Notes under the pieces: model-generated | Databases searched by the model: none | What the model was told of the DNA's origin: nothing | Seen by the model: the letters and a program-made list of their open reading frames with translations, nothing else | Shown: piece after piece, positions 54,480-64,000 of the stretch | Layout of the letters: every line of letters begins with the position of its first letter | Position numbering within the stretch: position 1 is the first letter of the stretch | Translations under genes and position numbers: made by a program | Assembly: GCA_948567375.1 (NCBI GenBank) | Contig: OX419759.1 | Span: 42,126,593 to 42,190,592, forward strand | Length of the DNA: 64,000 nucleotides | Reading direction: 5' to 3' | From: Lunularia cruciata | Taxonomy: Eukaryota > Streptophyta > Marchantiopsida > Lunulariales > Lunulariaceae

Positions 54480-56370
54480 ACTTCACCGGCAGCTTTGGGT
54501 TAGGAGGTTGCGTGCATTGATTTCGAGTATGGCCTGATCCCTTACAATTTTCACAAAGTGGAACATACCCAACCTAATGCCTTGGCTCAAGGCAATTTGG
54601 AGACCAATGGCTCATAGAGCCACAATTATAATAGGCACCCAATGCAACATTTTGAGGCCTATTTTGGCTCCCTATCGGTGGTCTTCATGGGGGATCATTA
54701 TTATTATACTCCCTTGGTCCATACCTTGATATGATGTGCTCACCTAAGCCTGTACCTCTTAGGTTTGATACACTACCTCTTCTTCCTCACTTTGGTCCCA
54801 ACTTGCAACCCAATCAATCTTTTACACTAGAATGTAGTGTGGATCAAACACTCCATATTAGCATGGCCTGATTTGCCACATGCAGTGCACCATACATTTG
54901 GGCTGCCAAATGAATGAGGCTTTCTTTGCTCCTTAGCCCCAATCATCTTGATCTAAAATTTGCAAACTCTTTAATCAAAGTCTCTAGCTTATTGTCCATC
55001 TTATTTACACTTTTTGTTGGAGTTGCTATTAGTTTCTTTCCTCCCTGCCTTTGTATTCTTCTTGGCTTTGATTCTTCTTTGGATTCCAAAAAAGAACTTG
55101 AAGACATGGAGGATTCTTCCAAAGAAGAGGATGTATTGCAAGAAGCTCTTTGTTTGGGCTTCTTGCCTTTCTTCTCCCTATTCTTCAATTTCCAAAAGAA
55201 TAAGAGTGGGCCGCCTCCTATCGGGTGACATGTTTGAGTACTTTGTCCAAGGAAGTTACATTCCTCTTCTTGGCAAAGATATAAAACTCTGGTGACAATC
55301 TTCCAAAGAACCAAGTGATGGCTTGGGCATCGGAGTAACCCACCACACCAGATTGTTTCGAAACTTTGTTCAATAGGGCCATGAATTGCTCAAAGTAGTC
55401 TCTCAACTTCTCCTTCTTCCCTCTATCCAAAGACACTCATGCCGTAATCAACTTCTGAAATCATTCTAAGAAGCTATTTTGCAAGTCTGCACAATCGGCT
55501 GGTGTGAACTCCTTCTAGGTTACATGCATGTACTAGCTCCAAGCCTTCTTTTGGAGCAGACTTGGGAAAATTCATAGATGATCTGCATAGACATGCTCCT
55601 TGTTGGCAAAGGAAATGACCTTGAATTCTCCGATGAATTCATAAGGATCTTCATCTTGTTTTGTCCCCTTGTACTTTTGGCATGCGTGTCAAGTGACGGG
55701 CAACAAAGTCACTCTTTGGCTTTGTAGAATGGGCAGCTATACCGTTGAAATTGATGGACCCAAGGAATTGGCTGGTATCTACACCATGTTGACAGTCCAA
55801 GGGTTATAATTTGTCAAGTTCAAAGTTGGATCTTTGTTGACAAATGGTTCTTCTACTAGTATGTCAACTTCAACTTGAGTTAGAGATAGAGGTTCAATCT
55901 CTTTGGTTGCCTCTTTGAGATCCCTTTGAACAAGTCGAGGAATTATATGCAAAAGATATTGACACTCTTCTTCTGTTAGAATTTGTGTTGTCTTTTCACA
56001 AATGGATTCTTTTATGAAACCAACTCCCTTGATAGCTTTTAAGGAAGTTGATGTATTGGGTCATAGAAAATATGTTTGTCTACTTGCATCTTTCTTCTTC
56101 TTGGGATTTGGAGATGTAAAGTAGGCTTGCCACCTGATCTCTTGTTTCTTTTGCTTGAGGTCTTTCAAGGCTTCTTGAACTTTGTGAAGAAGTTGCAAAT
56201 CCAACGCCTCCTTTGTAGCTTCATCAAGAGTACTATGGTGCTTTTGGTGTTCTTCTTCTTCATGGTGCAATGTTTGTTTACAAGCTCTCTCTTCATGTTA
56301 TTCTCTTGATGCTAAGATTCATATTGGTTGAATGCCCAATTTCAATTTTGGCTTTGTATTCTTCTACTCC
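54480..56370 (-). pseudogene. gag: El5a gag with zinc knuckles
   Basis: Degenerate. Readable pieces: EATKEALDLQLLHKVQEAL near 56200, capsid-like KLRDYFEQFMALLNKVSKQS (55436-55218), and CCHC knuckles on the minus strand at about 54895-54850 (CTACGKSGHANMEC), 54640-54600 (CYNCGSMSHWSPNC) and 54560-54520 (third, of NCKGSGHTRNQC type). Three knuckles in one gag is more than usual. Many stops and frame changes. Confidence 0.72.
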
Positions 56371-56375
56371 CAAGA

Positions 56376-59300
56376 TGTGACACCCAACAAATATCACTTT
56401 TGTTGTAATCAGGTAAGTAAATTTTGCTCCCGCAGAGATACGAGTGAGAAATGTCCAAATACGAAGTCAAATAGTAACAATTTTAGTTCTTCTTGGTTGC
56501 GTCTTTAATCTCTCAGGTAAAAACCACACCCAGAAGAGAGTAACAAGCATTGATTCACAATCTTGTCACTAGTTCACACTTTTTAATCACAACACCTTCA
56601 ACTCTTTCCAAACAATCTTGATTGTGATGATTTAGGCTCTCCCAAAAACCGCACTTCACTATAAAATGACTTTGCCTCAAAATTGTGTTCTACCCCTCCA
56701 CTAAAGGCACACCTTCCTTGATCAAAATTGCATCACATCAACCTCGCAATGTACTTGCAAATGCAAAATACTACCAACACTACAATTCCTCGATCAAAAT
56801 TGCTTCACATCGACATTGCACTGCACTCACAAATGTAGGATACTACCAACACTACAATTCCTCTCAGATCTGTCAAGGCATTGCTTTGATTGCACTTTAC
56901 TCAAGATCAAACACACAAAATGAAGATCAAGGCTGCGGAATCCAACATCCAACAAGCACATTGACTTGCATTTTGAATTTCTCCACATACTCACAATTAT
57001 AGACATAGAGTTGATACTCAGAATCAAGCTCAAGCAACGAGCACTGCTTCACAACACTTCGCTTTATATATTCTCAGAAATAATGAGCACTAAACAACAT
57101 AAGACTGCAAATGTCATTCTCAAATAGTGAAGCAATCGACAGTTATCTTCCTAATATACCTCTTCCTTATGACTCTACAAACTTGCAGATCCAAAATAAC
57201 AATGCACCTCTTCATATCTACCTATTCAAATCTCAAATCGGTTATTAATCCGATCCAATGTCAACTTCTTCCTCGGCTTTCAAACCCAATCCCAAAGTAA
57301 CTCTACTTCCTATTGCTCTGTCCTTGGGTTTCATAATTCCAACATCTTCTTCCAAATCTAATAGTACTCTTTCATGATCTGACATTTCACTAGTGGGTAA
57401 TCTATCTAACTCCTTATCTTCTGACCCACTCTTCTCTAATGCCTCCAATGATAACTTGAAAGACATCTGCACTCCTACTTCATCTACTTCGGGTTTTGCT
57501 GTAACATCTTTCCGAAGTTTATCTATCTCCAACTTTACCAAGTCTAATCTAATCGTGATATTATCTTCCACTTCTAATATCTTCCTATCTACTCAAGTTC
57601 TGAGACTAATCAACAATGCATTCAAATCTGTGTCCTTTGCATGTCTCCTCCTCATCTCCTGCACCAACAACTGCAACTCGCGCAGCCTTGTCTCTTCAAT
57701 ACACAAACTGGCCTCTTTACTCAGCATCACATTCATCCTGATTACGATCTCCTTCAATGGCTCCAATCTCATCTTCCTTTTGCATTCCGGATCTGCAAGC
57801 CAATCTTCTCGGTACATTGCAAATTCTGCTTCAAACTCGGCTTTCATAGTTTCCTTCTCCTTCTTCTTCTGTACAACCTTCTCTTTGTGATTACAAAGTA
57901 ACTCTTGTAATCTCTCTTCTTCCCTATATCTCATTATCAACTCTTGTTGCCACAGTTGCTTCTTCTCTTCTACACTCTCCATTACTCTATCAAGCTCTTG
58001 TTCCTTCTCTGCTACCCTCGCCATAACATGGATAATTTCTAGTCTTGAATCAGCAAATTGTTGCTTCAAGATTTCATACTTAGTGACTTGTCTTTCCCTT
58101 GCTATGTCACTCTACTTCACAAGTTCCTCTCGATACTTTACTTCTCTCTTCAAGTTTTCAATCACTTGATTCTGCACTACTGCATCCACTCGCAGTACTT
58201 CCCTTTCCTCCTCACCTTGGATTATACTCTTCTTCAACTCTGAGTTCTCTTCTTTGTGTCATGCTAACACCTGCAACACAGTCTTCACCTCCGGACACTT
58301 TGACTACATCTCCCTCTTCTTGTGTTCCAATTTCACCAATAGAGGACACACAACTTCTTGCAAGTACTCCACTCCATCACTCGTGACTACTTCAACTTGT
58401 GGAGTGATCTCCTTCTTTACCTCTTCTTCTCCCGATACTTGCCTTCTTTTCTGCAATCATTGTATCGGAATAGACGTTTCACTTCCCAAATTGGCATTCT
58501 CCTCTTCCCTTGCCTTGCTTGGACCCGCTTCACACTTCACCTTGCGCCTTGACCAAACTCCTCTATGAATAGTAATCTTCTTCTCCTCCGGCTTGGGCAC
58601 CTTGTCCTCCAACTTCGTATTACTCTCTTCCTCGAGCTCCACCCGAACTTCTTCTTCTTCTACAAGCACCAATGTCATCTCTCCGCCTTCATTGTTATCA
58701 CTACTTGTATCCCCACTTTGTAGTGTAAGCTTGGGTTCTTCCTTGCGTTCTGAGTCTTCGGACTTGCATTTGGCTTTGCACTCCGAGTCATCTTCCGACG
58801 ACGCAATCATCACCATACCTTTCCTTGAGTTTCCTCTCCTGGTCTTCCAAGGTCTTGTCTTCTTGACATCTTCACCTTCTTCTTGTCGACTCCACTTCTT
58901 TGACTTCAAAGTACTTACTTCCACCTGCGCATTCTTCCCCATTTGTGTGTAGTACTCATCATTGCTTTGGATTTGAAGAATATACTATTGCTCCTCCGCA
59001 TCCACTTCCTTTCTTAAGTCGGGATGAAAGTGCGACACCATTCTGTTGCGCTCTGCTGCATTGAGCAAATTCAACCCAAGGTAGAAATGTGCTACAAACG
59101 GCACAATGTAATGTGGAGGTGACTTATCCCACAAATTCCACACCATCTGCCTTGTTCTCCCATGGAAGCACCTCGCCCAAACATCTTATGGAAGAACACC
59201 GCTTGGTGTTTCATCACATAAGTTGTTCTCTCCGGCTTCAAGATTTCCATGAGAGCACTCATGATCCCTCTCTTGATCAGATCTTTATAACTCTCTACTT

Positions 59301-60213
59301 TGTACCTATTCATCGTCCTCTATGAAGAAAATGCATTCCTCACTTCTTGGGTTTCTTTGGCTACCTCTTCCTTCCCCAAGAATGTGGCACCCTACTCCGT
59401 GTCTGCCTCTCTTCCAAGTACTACTCTCCAATCCGACTCTGTCCAACAAGCCAGATTTCCTCTCTTCCCCTCTTCCTCAGAGCCATCAAGACATTTTCTC
59501 TCAATTATCTCGGTCATGAATCCTGGAAAACTCACATTCTAGTTCCACGCCGAGAATGTGATCTGAAGTTGGCTCAAGACTTTGATTCTTGCAATCACAT
59601 CTAACCTCCGAATTGCATGATTTCTCACTGCAAATTTGGAGTTCTTCTTTCCTCCTCCCATCTTTCTTTCTTCCTCACTTTCTCTTGGGTTAAATCTCTT
59701 GAATTCTCCTCTACACACTAGCGCGTCTTCAACTCTACTTCCCTTGCCACGATCTCCTACAGAAGGACTCCTCAACGGCAAAGGAAAATTGCTCAACATT
59801 GCTTCGTTGTTAGCCCAATTTTTATAGAGTCGCGCCTTCTTCTTCTCTCTTCAATTTGAGTTTCTACCAAGAAATCACACCTCTTGCATGCACCTGTCAT
59901 TGTCAAGTGTACTTCACTCGTATGACTGCCAGTTTTTGAACGGTCCCTTCTTGAATTTCTAGCCCTGAAGAAAATTTATTACACTGTCTTTGCCTTGGGT
60001 TGAGCACCCCCCAATACGAAGACTATTTACTTCGGGTTGTATGCTGATAAGGCAAGTCCGAGTACTTTGTCTTATGACCCAGAGCCACGTTACCTTGGGT
60101 TTTATCCCGAAGACTCTTTTCTTCACCTTCTTTGGCCATACAGACGCAATCTGCCTTCTCTATACACTTCTTCTTCTCCATTTTGGAAAAATACCAAAAA
60201 TGTGGGTACCACA
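56376..60213 (-). mobile_element. Solo El4 LTR
   Basis: 3,838 bases, bounded by TGTGGTACCCACA and GGGTGTCACA on the minus strand and flanked by a perfect 5-base duplication CAAGA (56371-56375 and 60214-60218). No internal region, so it arose by LTR-LTR recombination. It sits in the El5a leader, 7 bases from its primer site. Confidence 0.93.
57245..59799 (-). pseudogene. LTR-encoded coiled-coil ORF, solo LTR copy
   Basis: Third copy of the El4 LTR ORF. Pieces: FPLPLRSPSVGDRGKGSRVE, MGGGKKNSKFAVRNHAIRRL, KRGIMSALMEILKPERTTYV, ERTTYVMKHQAVFFHKMFG, the KSKKWSRQEEGEDVKK linker, and coiled coil EFAMYREDWLADPECKRKMR. It ends EEVDIGSD-stop at 57245-57247. Broken by stops and frameshifts; about 60 residues near 59100-59170 differ by an indel. 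It is collinear with the other two over the full length, which shows the ORF belongs to the LTR. Confidence 0.72.
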
Positions 60214-60224
60214 CAAGATTTGTA

Positions 60225-60242
60225 TCCCTGGCAACGGTGCCA
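60225..60242 (-). promoter_or_regulatory. El5a primer binding site (tRNA-Asp-like)
   Basis: The minus strand reads TGGCACCGTTGCCAGGGA, seven bases after the LTR end. It differs from the tRNA-Asp site TGGCGCCGTTGCCGGGGA at two positions, both G to A. Confidence 0.85.
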
Positions 60243-60249
60243 AAAATCA

Positions 60250-61497
60250 TGTGAGAACCCAACAAGTATCATTTTTGCGGTAATCAATAAGTAAAGTTCA
60301 TTCCCAGAGATATGATTCAGAATTGGTCAAGTACAAAGTTAAATAATAACAAACATGGTTTTTCTTGAGTTCTTATTTAATCTCTTGGGTAGAAACCACA
60401 TTCAAAAGAGAGTAACAAGTGCTCAAATTGACTACTTGTCATAATTTACACATAGATAATCACAATATACTCCAATCCTTCCAAACCAAATTTGATTGTG
60501 ATGATTCAGATTTTCTCAAAGATGGCTACTTCACCGTAAAATGACTTTGCCTTAGAATTTTTTTCCACCCCTCCACTGAGGGCACAACTTCCTTGATCTA
60601 AATTACTTTGCATCAATCCTATGCTACACTCACAAATGCAAAATACTACCAACACTTCAATTCTTTTCTATCAAGGCATTGCTTTGATTGCACTTCACTC
60701 AAGATAAAACACACAAAATGAAGGTCAAGGCCATATAATCCAACATCCAACAAGCACATTAACTTGCACTTCAAAATTCTCCACACACTCACAAACACAA
60801 CCATAGGATTGACACTAAAAATTAAGCTCAAGTGACAAGCGCTTAAAGATAGCACTTCTAATCACCAGGTTTCTTACTACAAGCAATGGACTCTTCTTCT
60901 CACTCTTCCTCAGCATTGTGCAATCTCTAACATGAGGTAGTTGAAAGATAATTCTCCCCTCTCTTGGTCTCAAGATCCTAACTCCCACAGAACTATTAAA
61001 CATTAAGCTCTCGACTGGCTTTGCTACAGGCACTCCTTATGGTCAACAACTCAGTGGCTTAGGATACTTGCGTAACATTTTGAAATCTCCTTGATGAAGT
61101 TTTAATTTTATAATGCTTTGCTGATTGATCATTCTTTTGTTAGTCTTCACTAAAACTCACACCTTCTGCATGAGTTCATCTTGGCGTTGTCAAAATCTAG
61201 TCATTCATGCCTTAGCCATTTTTCTTACCTGTTCTTTCTTGCTCAAAAGATCCAAAGGAAAGTTGTTATGCCATCTTTGCATTGGGTTGATCACTGTGAG
61301 ATGAAGTTTCCTTACTTTGGGTTTCTTTAGCCAAGTCTGATCCAAGTACTTTGGTTCTGACACAAAGTCTCTTTACTTTGGGTTGCAAACCAAAGACATA
61401 ATTCTCCTTCTTTCAATGCCAATTTAGTTCAATACAATTTTGTTTGTACACTTCTTCTTCAAAATAGAACAAAAACAAAAAAAATGTGGGTACCACA
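60250..61497 (-). repeat. El5a 5' LTR (short form)
   Basis: 1,248 bases; its outer parts match the El4 LTR (TGTGGTACCCACATTTTTTTT and ...TTGTTGGGTTCTCACA). It lacks about 2.5 kb, including almost the whole coiled-coil ORF. Only a 70-residue remnant (60815-61033) reads on the minus strand. Confidence 0.85.
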
Positions 61498-62110
61498 TAC
61501 CTTTCAAAAGTTTTGTGTTCTTCTCTTTGCCAAACACACAAAAGTCATCAGTGAAGACTTTTACAAATTTGCATAGAAAATCTTTGTAGATTGCATTCAT
61601 CATTTGTTGGAAAGTAGCAAGAGCATTACACAATCCAAAAAGAAAAAGTGCCCCAATCGGTGGTGAATGTGGTTTTTTCCTTGTCTTCTTCCCAAATGGA
61701 TACTTGATTATAGCCTGAAAATCCATCAAGAAAGCTATAGCAAGGATGAATAGCTACTTGGTAAAAAATTGTATCAGTAAAAAAGGTAAGGGATGATGAT
61801 CCTTCCTTGTGACTACATTCAATTTCTGAAAATCTTGGCATGCTAGAATCTTCCCAATCTTCTTCTTTGGAATAATGACAATGGGAGAAACTCACTCACT
61901 ACTCAAGATAAGAAAGATTATTCTAGCTCCTAAGTACTTTTCAATTTGATCTTTCACCAAGACCAAGTACTTTGGGTTCAGTTGATACTCTCGCTGACAT
62001 AATGTACCTATACCTTTTAATGAGATCAATCCAATGTTCTCTAAATTGGTGTGGAATACTCGGCATTTGATCATCAACCAGGAAAATACATTGTGGTATT
62101 CTATAAACAT
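61498..62110 (-). pseudogene. pol: El5b reverse transcriptase fragment
   Basis: N-terminal MFIEYHNVFSWLMIKCRVFH, then VSPIVII...KKKIGKI (motif 1), then SFLDGFSGYNQVSIWEEDKE, TTFTTDWGTFSF, NALATFQQMMNAIYKDFL and FTDDFCVFGKEK, with the DD pair of the catalytic box. The DDFCVFG form fits the Tat/Athila branch. Frameshifts and stops present. It is cut by El5a. Confidence 0.85.
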
Positions 62111-62335
62111 GGCAATCTATCCTGCCAACTCCTCTAAAGTGACTGTCTTTGAAATTTTAAAAATTTTGCCTTTGGACAAGACAACATCTTGACAGTCATT
62201 AGGGTTGATGACTCTTTCAACTTGACTGACTCAACTTAACTCAAGTCAAACTACAGTCAAACCTCCTTCCTCTAAATCATTTTCAGCCAAGGTGATGTTG
62301 TATGGGTCTTTGTCTTTGACCTCTACCTCTTAGCA

Positions 62336-63177
62336 CTACAAGTAATTGACTTGGACTTCATCTTTGGAGTCTTCAAAAGACAAAGACAATGAATTTTTGG
62401 ACTTATTTTCATCTTCCAATGAAGTTGTCTCCCCAAGGTGTAAAACCTTCATCCAACTTACAATCACCAGCTTTTGGTCTTCAAACAAAATGTCTTTAAA
62501 CCTCAGCTTCTGCTGGTGCCAATCCACACCAACTTGGGCACTATACAATTAGGGTCTTCCAATCAATAGTGGATAACTATTTTTAGTCACTAGTCTCAAC
62601 AAAATGTAATTTAATTTGAAGAGCATCCATCCAATGATCATAGTCATATTTGATAGCATACCCAAAGGCCGTCTCTTGATCTAGTCTGCAAACTTCAAAA
62701 TTTGGGGTGTTGGTGTCTTTTGTCATGACATTCACACCAAAACCCAAATCAATGGGTATTGATGTGGTCATGCAACCCGTGATCTCCGCATCTACTTTGG
62801 GAGATCCCAAATCTTCTTAGAAATTGTGGGCAAGTCTTTCTTGGTTATCTCCCTTACTTTCTTGAGGTAGAACTTAACTACTTTTATAGCTTGTTGTCTT
62901 CCCATAATTGCTTGAATGTGATGTGTGCATTTGTGAATGCCTAATCTACCACAATATCATATTGGAATACTCTTCCCAACTTCACCTTCTTTGCATTCAT
63001 CTTTGGATTTGAAGTCTTGCCTTGTTCAAATTGGACTTTGGGGCACTTTATGATGGTATATGTGGTCTTGACCTGAGGTTCTTTGGGTTTACCCACCTTG
63101 GCTTGAATCAAATCCTTGATTTTGGATCTAATGTCAACCGAGAACACTAGAGGCTTCATCTTTGTATCCTCCTCCAA
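62336..63177 (-). pseudogene. El5b protease region
   Basis: DIRSKIKDLIQAKVGKPKEP linker and VDAEITGCMTTSIPIDLGFG with the D-L-G active-site form, then WHQQKLRFKDILFEDQKLVI. Stops between the pieces. Counterpart of 53157-54152. Confidence 0.78.
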
Positions 63178-63303
63178 ACTGATCTCCCAAATTTGTTATA
63201 TTGCCTCTTGTATTTCTTTCTGCAAGACCTTGGCTTTGGCTTTTGCTAGAATCTTCTCTTCCTTGGCAAAAATAATTGCTTTTGGATGTAGCCTCTTTGC
63301 CTT

Positions 63304-64000
63304 TCATGAAGACAAAGAAGTAGTACTCACTTCTTTCAGATCATGCTTCTTCTTACCAGAGCATGTTTCAACTTTCAAAATTTCAAGGTCCAACCATTCT
63401 CCTTCTGAAGCATGACTCCCTTCTTGAGGTCTCTCCTCCTCAAGTGTTAAAAAATTCACATTAGTATCCCCTTTTGACTGAAGCACAACATGCTCAACTA
63501 AGGTCTGTACATACTTCACCGGTGGCTTTGGATTAGGTGGTTGAGGGAATTGATTTTCAGTGTGGCCCAATCCTTTGCAATCTCCATAAAGGGAAACATA
63601 CCCAACTTGACACCGCGGCTAAGGGCAATTTGGAGACCAATGGCCCGTAGAACCAAAATTATAGCATGCACCCAATGCAACATTCTGAGGCCTATTTTGG
63701 CCACCCATTGGTAGTCTTCATTAGGAGGTGTTGTTGTTGTACTGCCTTGGTCCATACCTAAGACCTTGATACAATGTGCTTGCTTGAGGCTGTACCTCTT
63801 AGGTTTGGTACACGGCCTCCTCTTCCTCACTCTAGTCCTATCTTGGAACCTAATCAATTTTTTGCACTAGAAATTCATTATGAGTCAAACACTCCATGTT
63901 GGCATGGCTTGATTTGCCACACGCAGTGCACCATACATTTGGTTGGCCAAATGAAGGAGGCTTTCTCTGCTCTTTTGCCCCAATCATCTGGATCTTAAAA
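63304..64000 (-). pseudogene. gag: El5b gag nucleocapsid region, partial
   Basis: Three zinc-knuckle remnants on the minus strand: CTACGKSSHANMEC near 63940-63890, CYNFGSTGHWSPNC near 63665-63625 (second Cys lost to Phe) and CKGLGHTENQF near 63580-63545 (last Cys lost). The rest of gag lies beyond the window. Confidence 0.72.

Larger units (their letters stand above)
53157..61497 (-). mobile_element. El5a: El4-related Tat/Athila-like element, truncated
   Basis: Minus strand: 5' LTR 60250-61497, primer site 60225-60242, leader, gag and protease down to 53157, where El4-right begins. RT and everything downstream are lost. A solo El4 LTR (56376-60213) is inserted in its leader. Its LTR ends resemble those of El4 (TGTGGTACCCACA...), so El4 and El5 are related subfamilies. 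It inserted into the RT of El5b. Confidence 0.85.
61498..64000 (-). mobile_element. El5b: older El5 copy, runs off the window
   Basis: Minus strand, gag (from beyond 64000) through protease to RT, interrupted by the El5a LTR at 61497. Collinear with El5a over 53157-54950. Many stops. Confidence 0.82.

Noticed and set aside
55014-55295. Plus-strand ORF over El5a gag
   Set aside because: Antisense to gag; no recognisable domain.
1-64000. CRISPR array or prokaryotic operon
   Set aside because: Repeats are LTRs and minisatellites without regular spacers, and all coding content is retroelement.

Overview
This window contains no recognisable host gene. It is a stack of nested Ty3/gypsy LTR retrotransposons, as expected of heterochromatin in a land plant with a large, repeat-rich genome. 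The evidence for a plant is a chromodomain chromovirus with a tRNA-iMet primer site, several Tat/Athila-like elements with tRNA-Asp-like primer sites, and deep nesting. Sequence alone does not say which plant group. Names used here: El1 to El5 are families; a, b, A and B are copies.

Layout: 1-1248 is flanking DNA with a diverged tandem duplication. El1-A runs from 1249 to 42384 but is split by three insertions: El2 (6239-12486, minus strand, chromodomain chromovirus), El1-B (15563-33307) and El3b (33924-41903). El1-B is itself split by El3a (21958-29766). From 42385 to 53156 lie the 3' halves of two El4 elements in inverted orientation, joined by one El3 LTR (47038-47729) that lacks a target-site duplication. 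From 53157 to 64000, on the minus strand, are El5a (53157-61497, split by a solo El4 LTR at 56376-60213) and El5b, whose reverse transcriptase was hit by El5a.

The most unusual content is El1. Both copies carry, between protease and reverse transcriptase, a C5-cytosine DNA methyltransferase domain with an ordered set of family motifs. Copy B also has a C4HC3 PHD finger at the integrase C-terminus, where chromoviruses carry a chromodomain. El1 would therefore encode a DNA-methylation writer and a candidate histone reader. Retrotransposon-borne methyltransferases have been reported in dinoflagellates and charophyte algae (de Mendoza and colleagues, 2018, from memory); I cannot tell whether this is a relative or an independent case. 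The ends of El1 are also odd: the repeats are arranged A1 - genes - B1 - A2 - B2 rather than as two identical LTRs.

Other notable items are an approximately 830-codon coiled-coil ORF lying wholly inside the 3.7-3.8 kb LTR of El4, a small leader ORF family shared by El2 and El3, and an extra zinc-knuckle ORF upstream of gag in El3. No coding sequence is fully intact. Many stops look like C-to-T changes (CGA to TGA, CAG to TAG, TGG to TAG), as expected for methylated DNA decaying by deamination.
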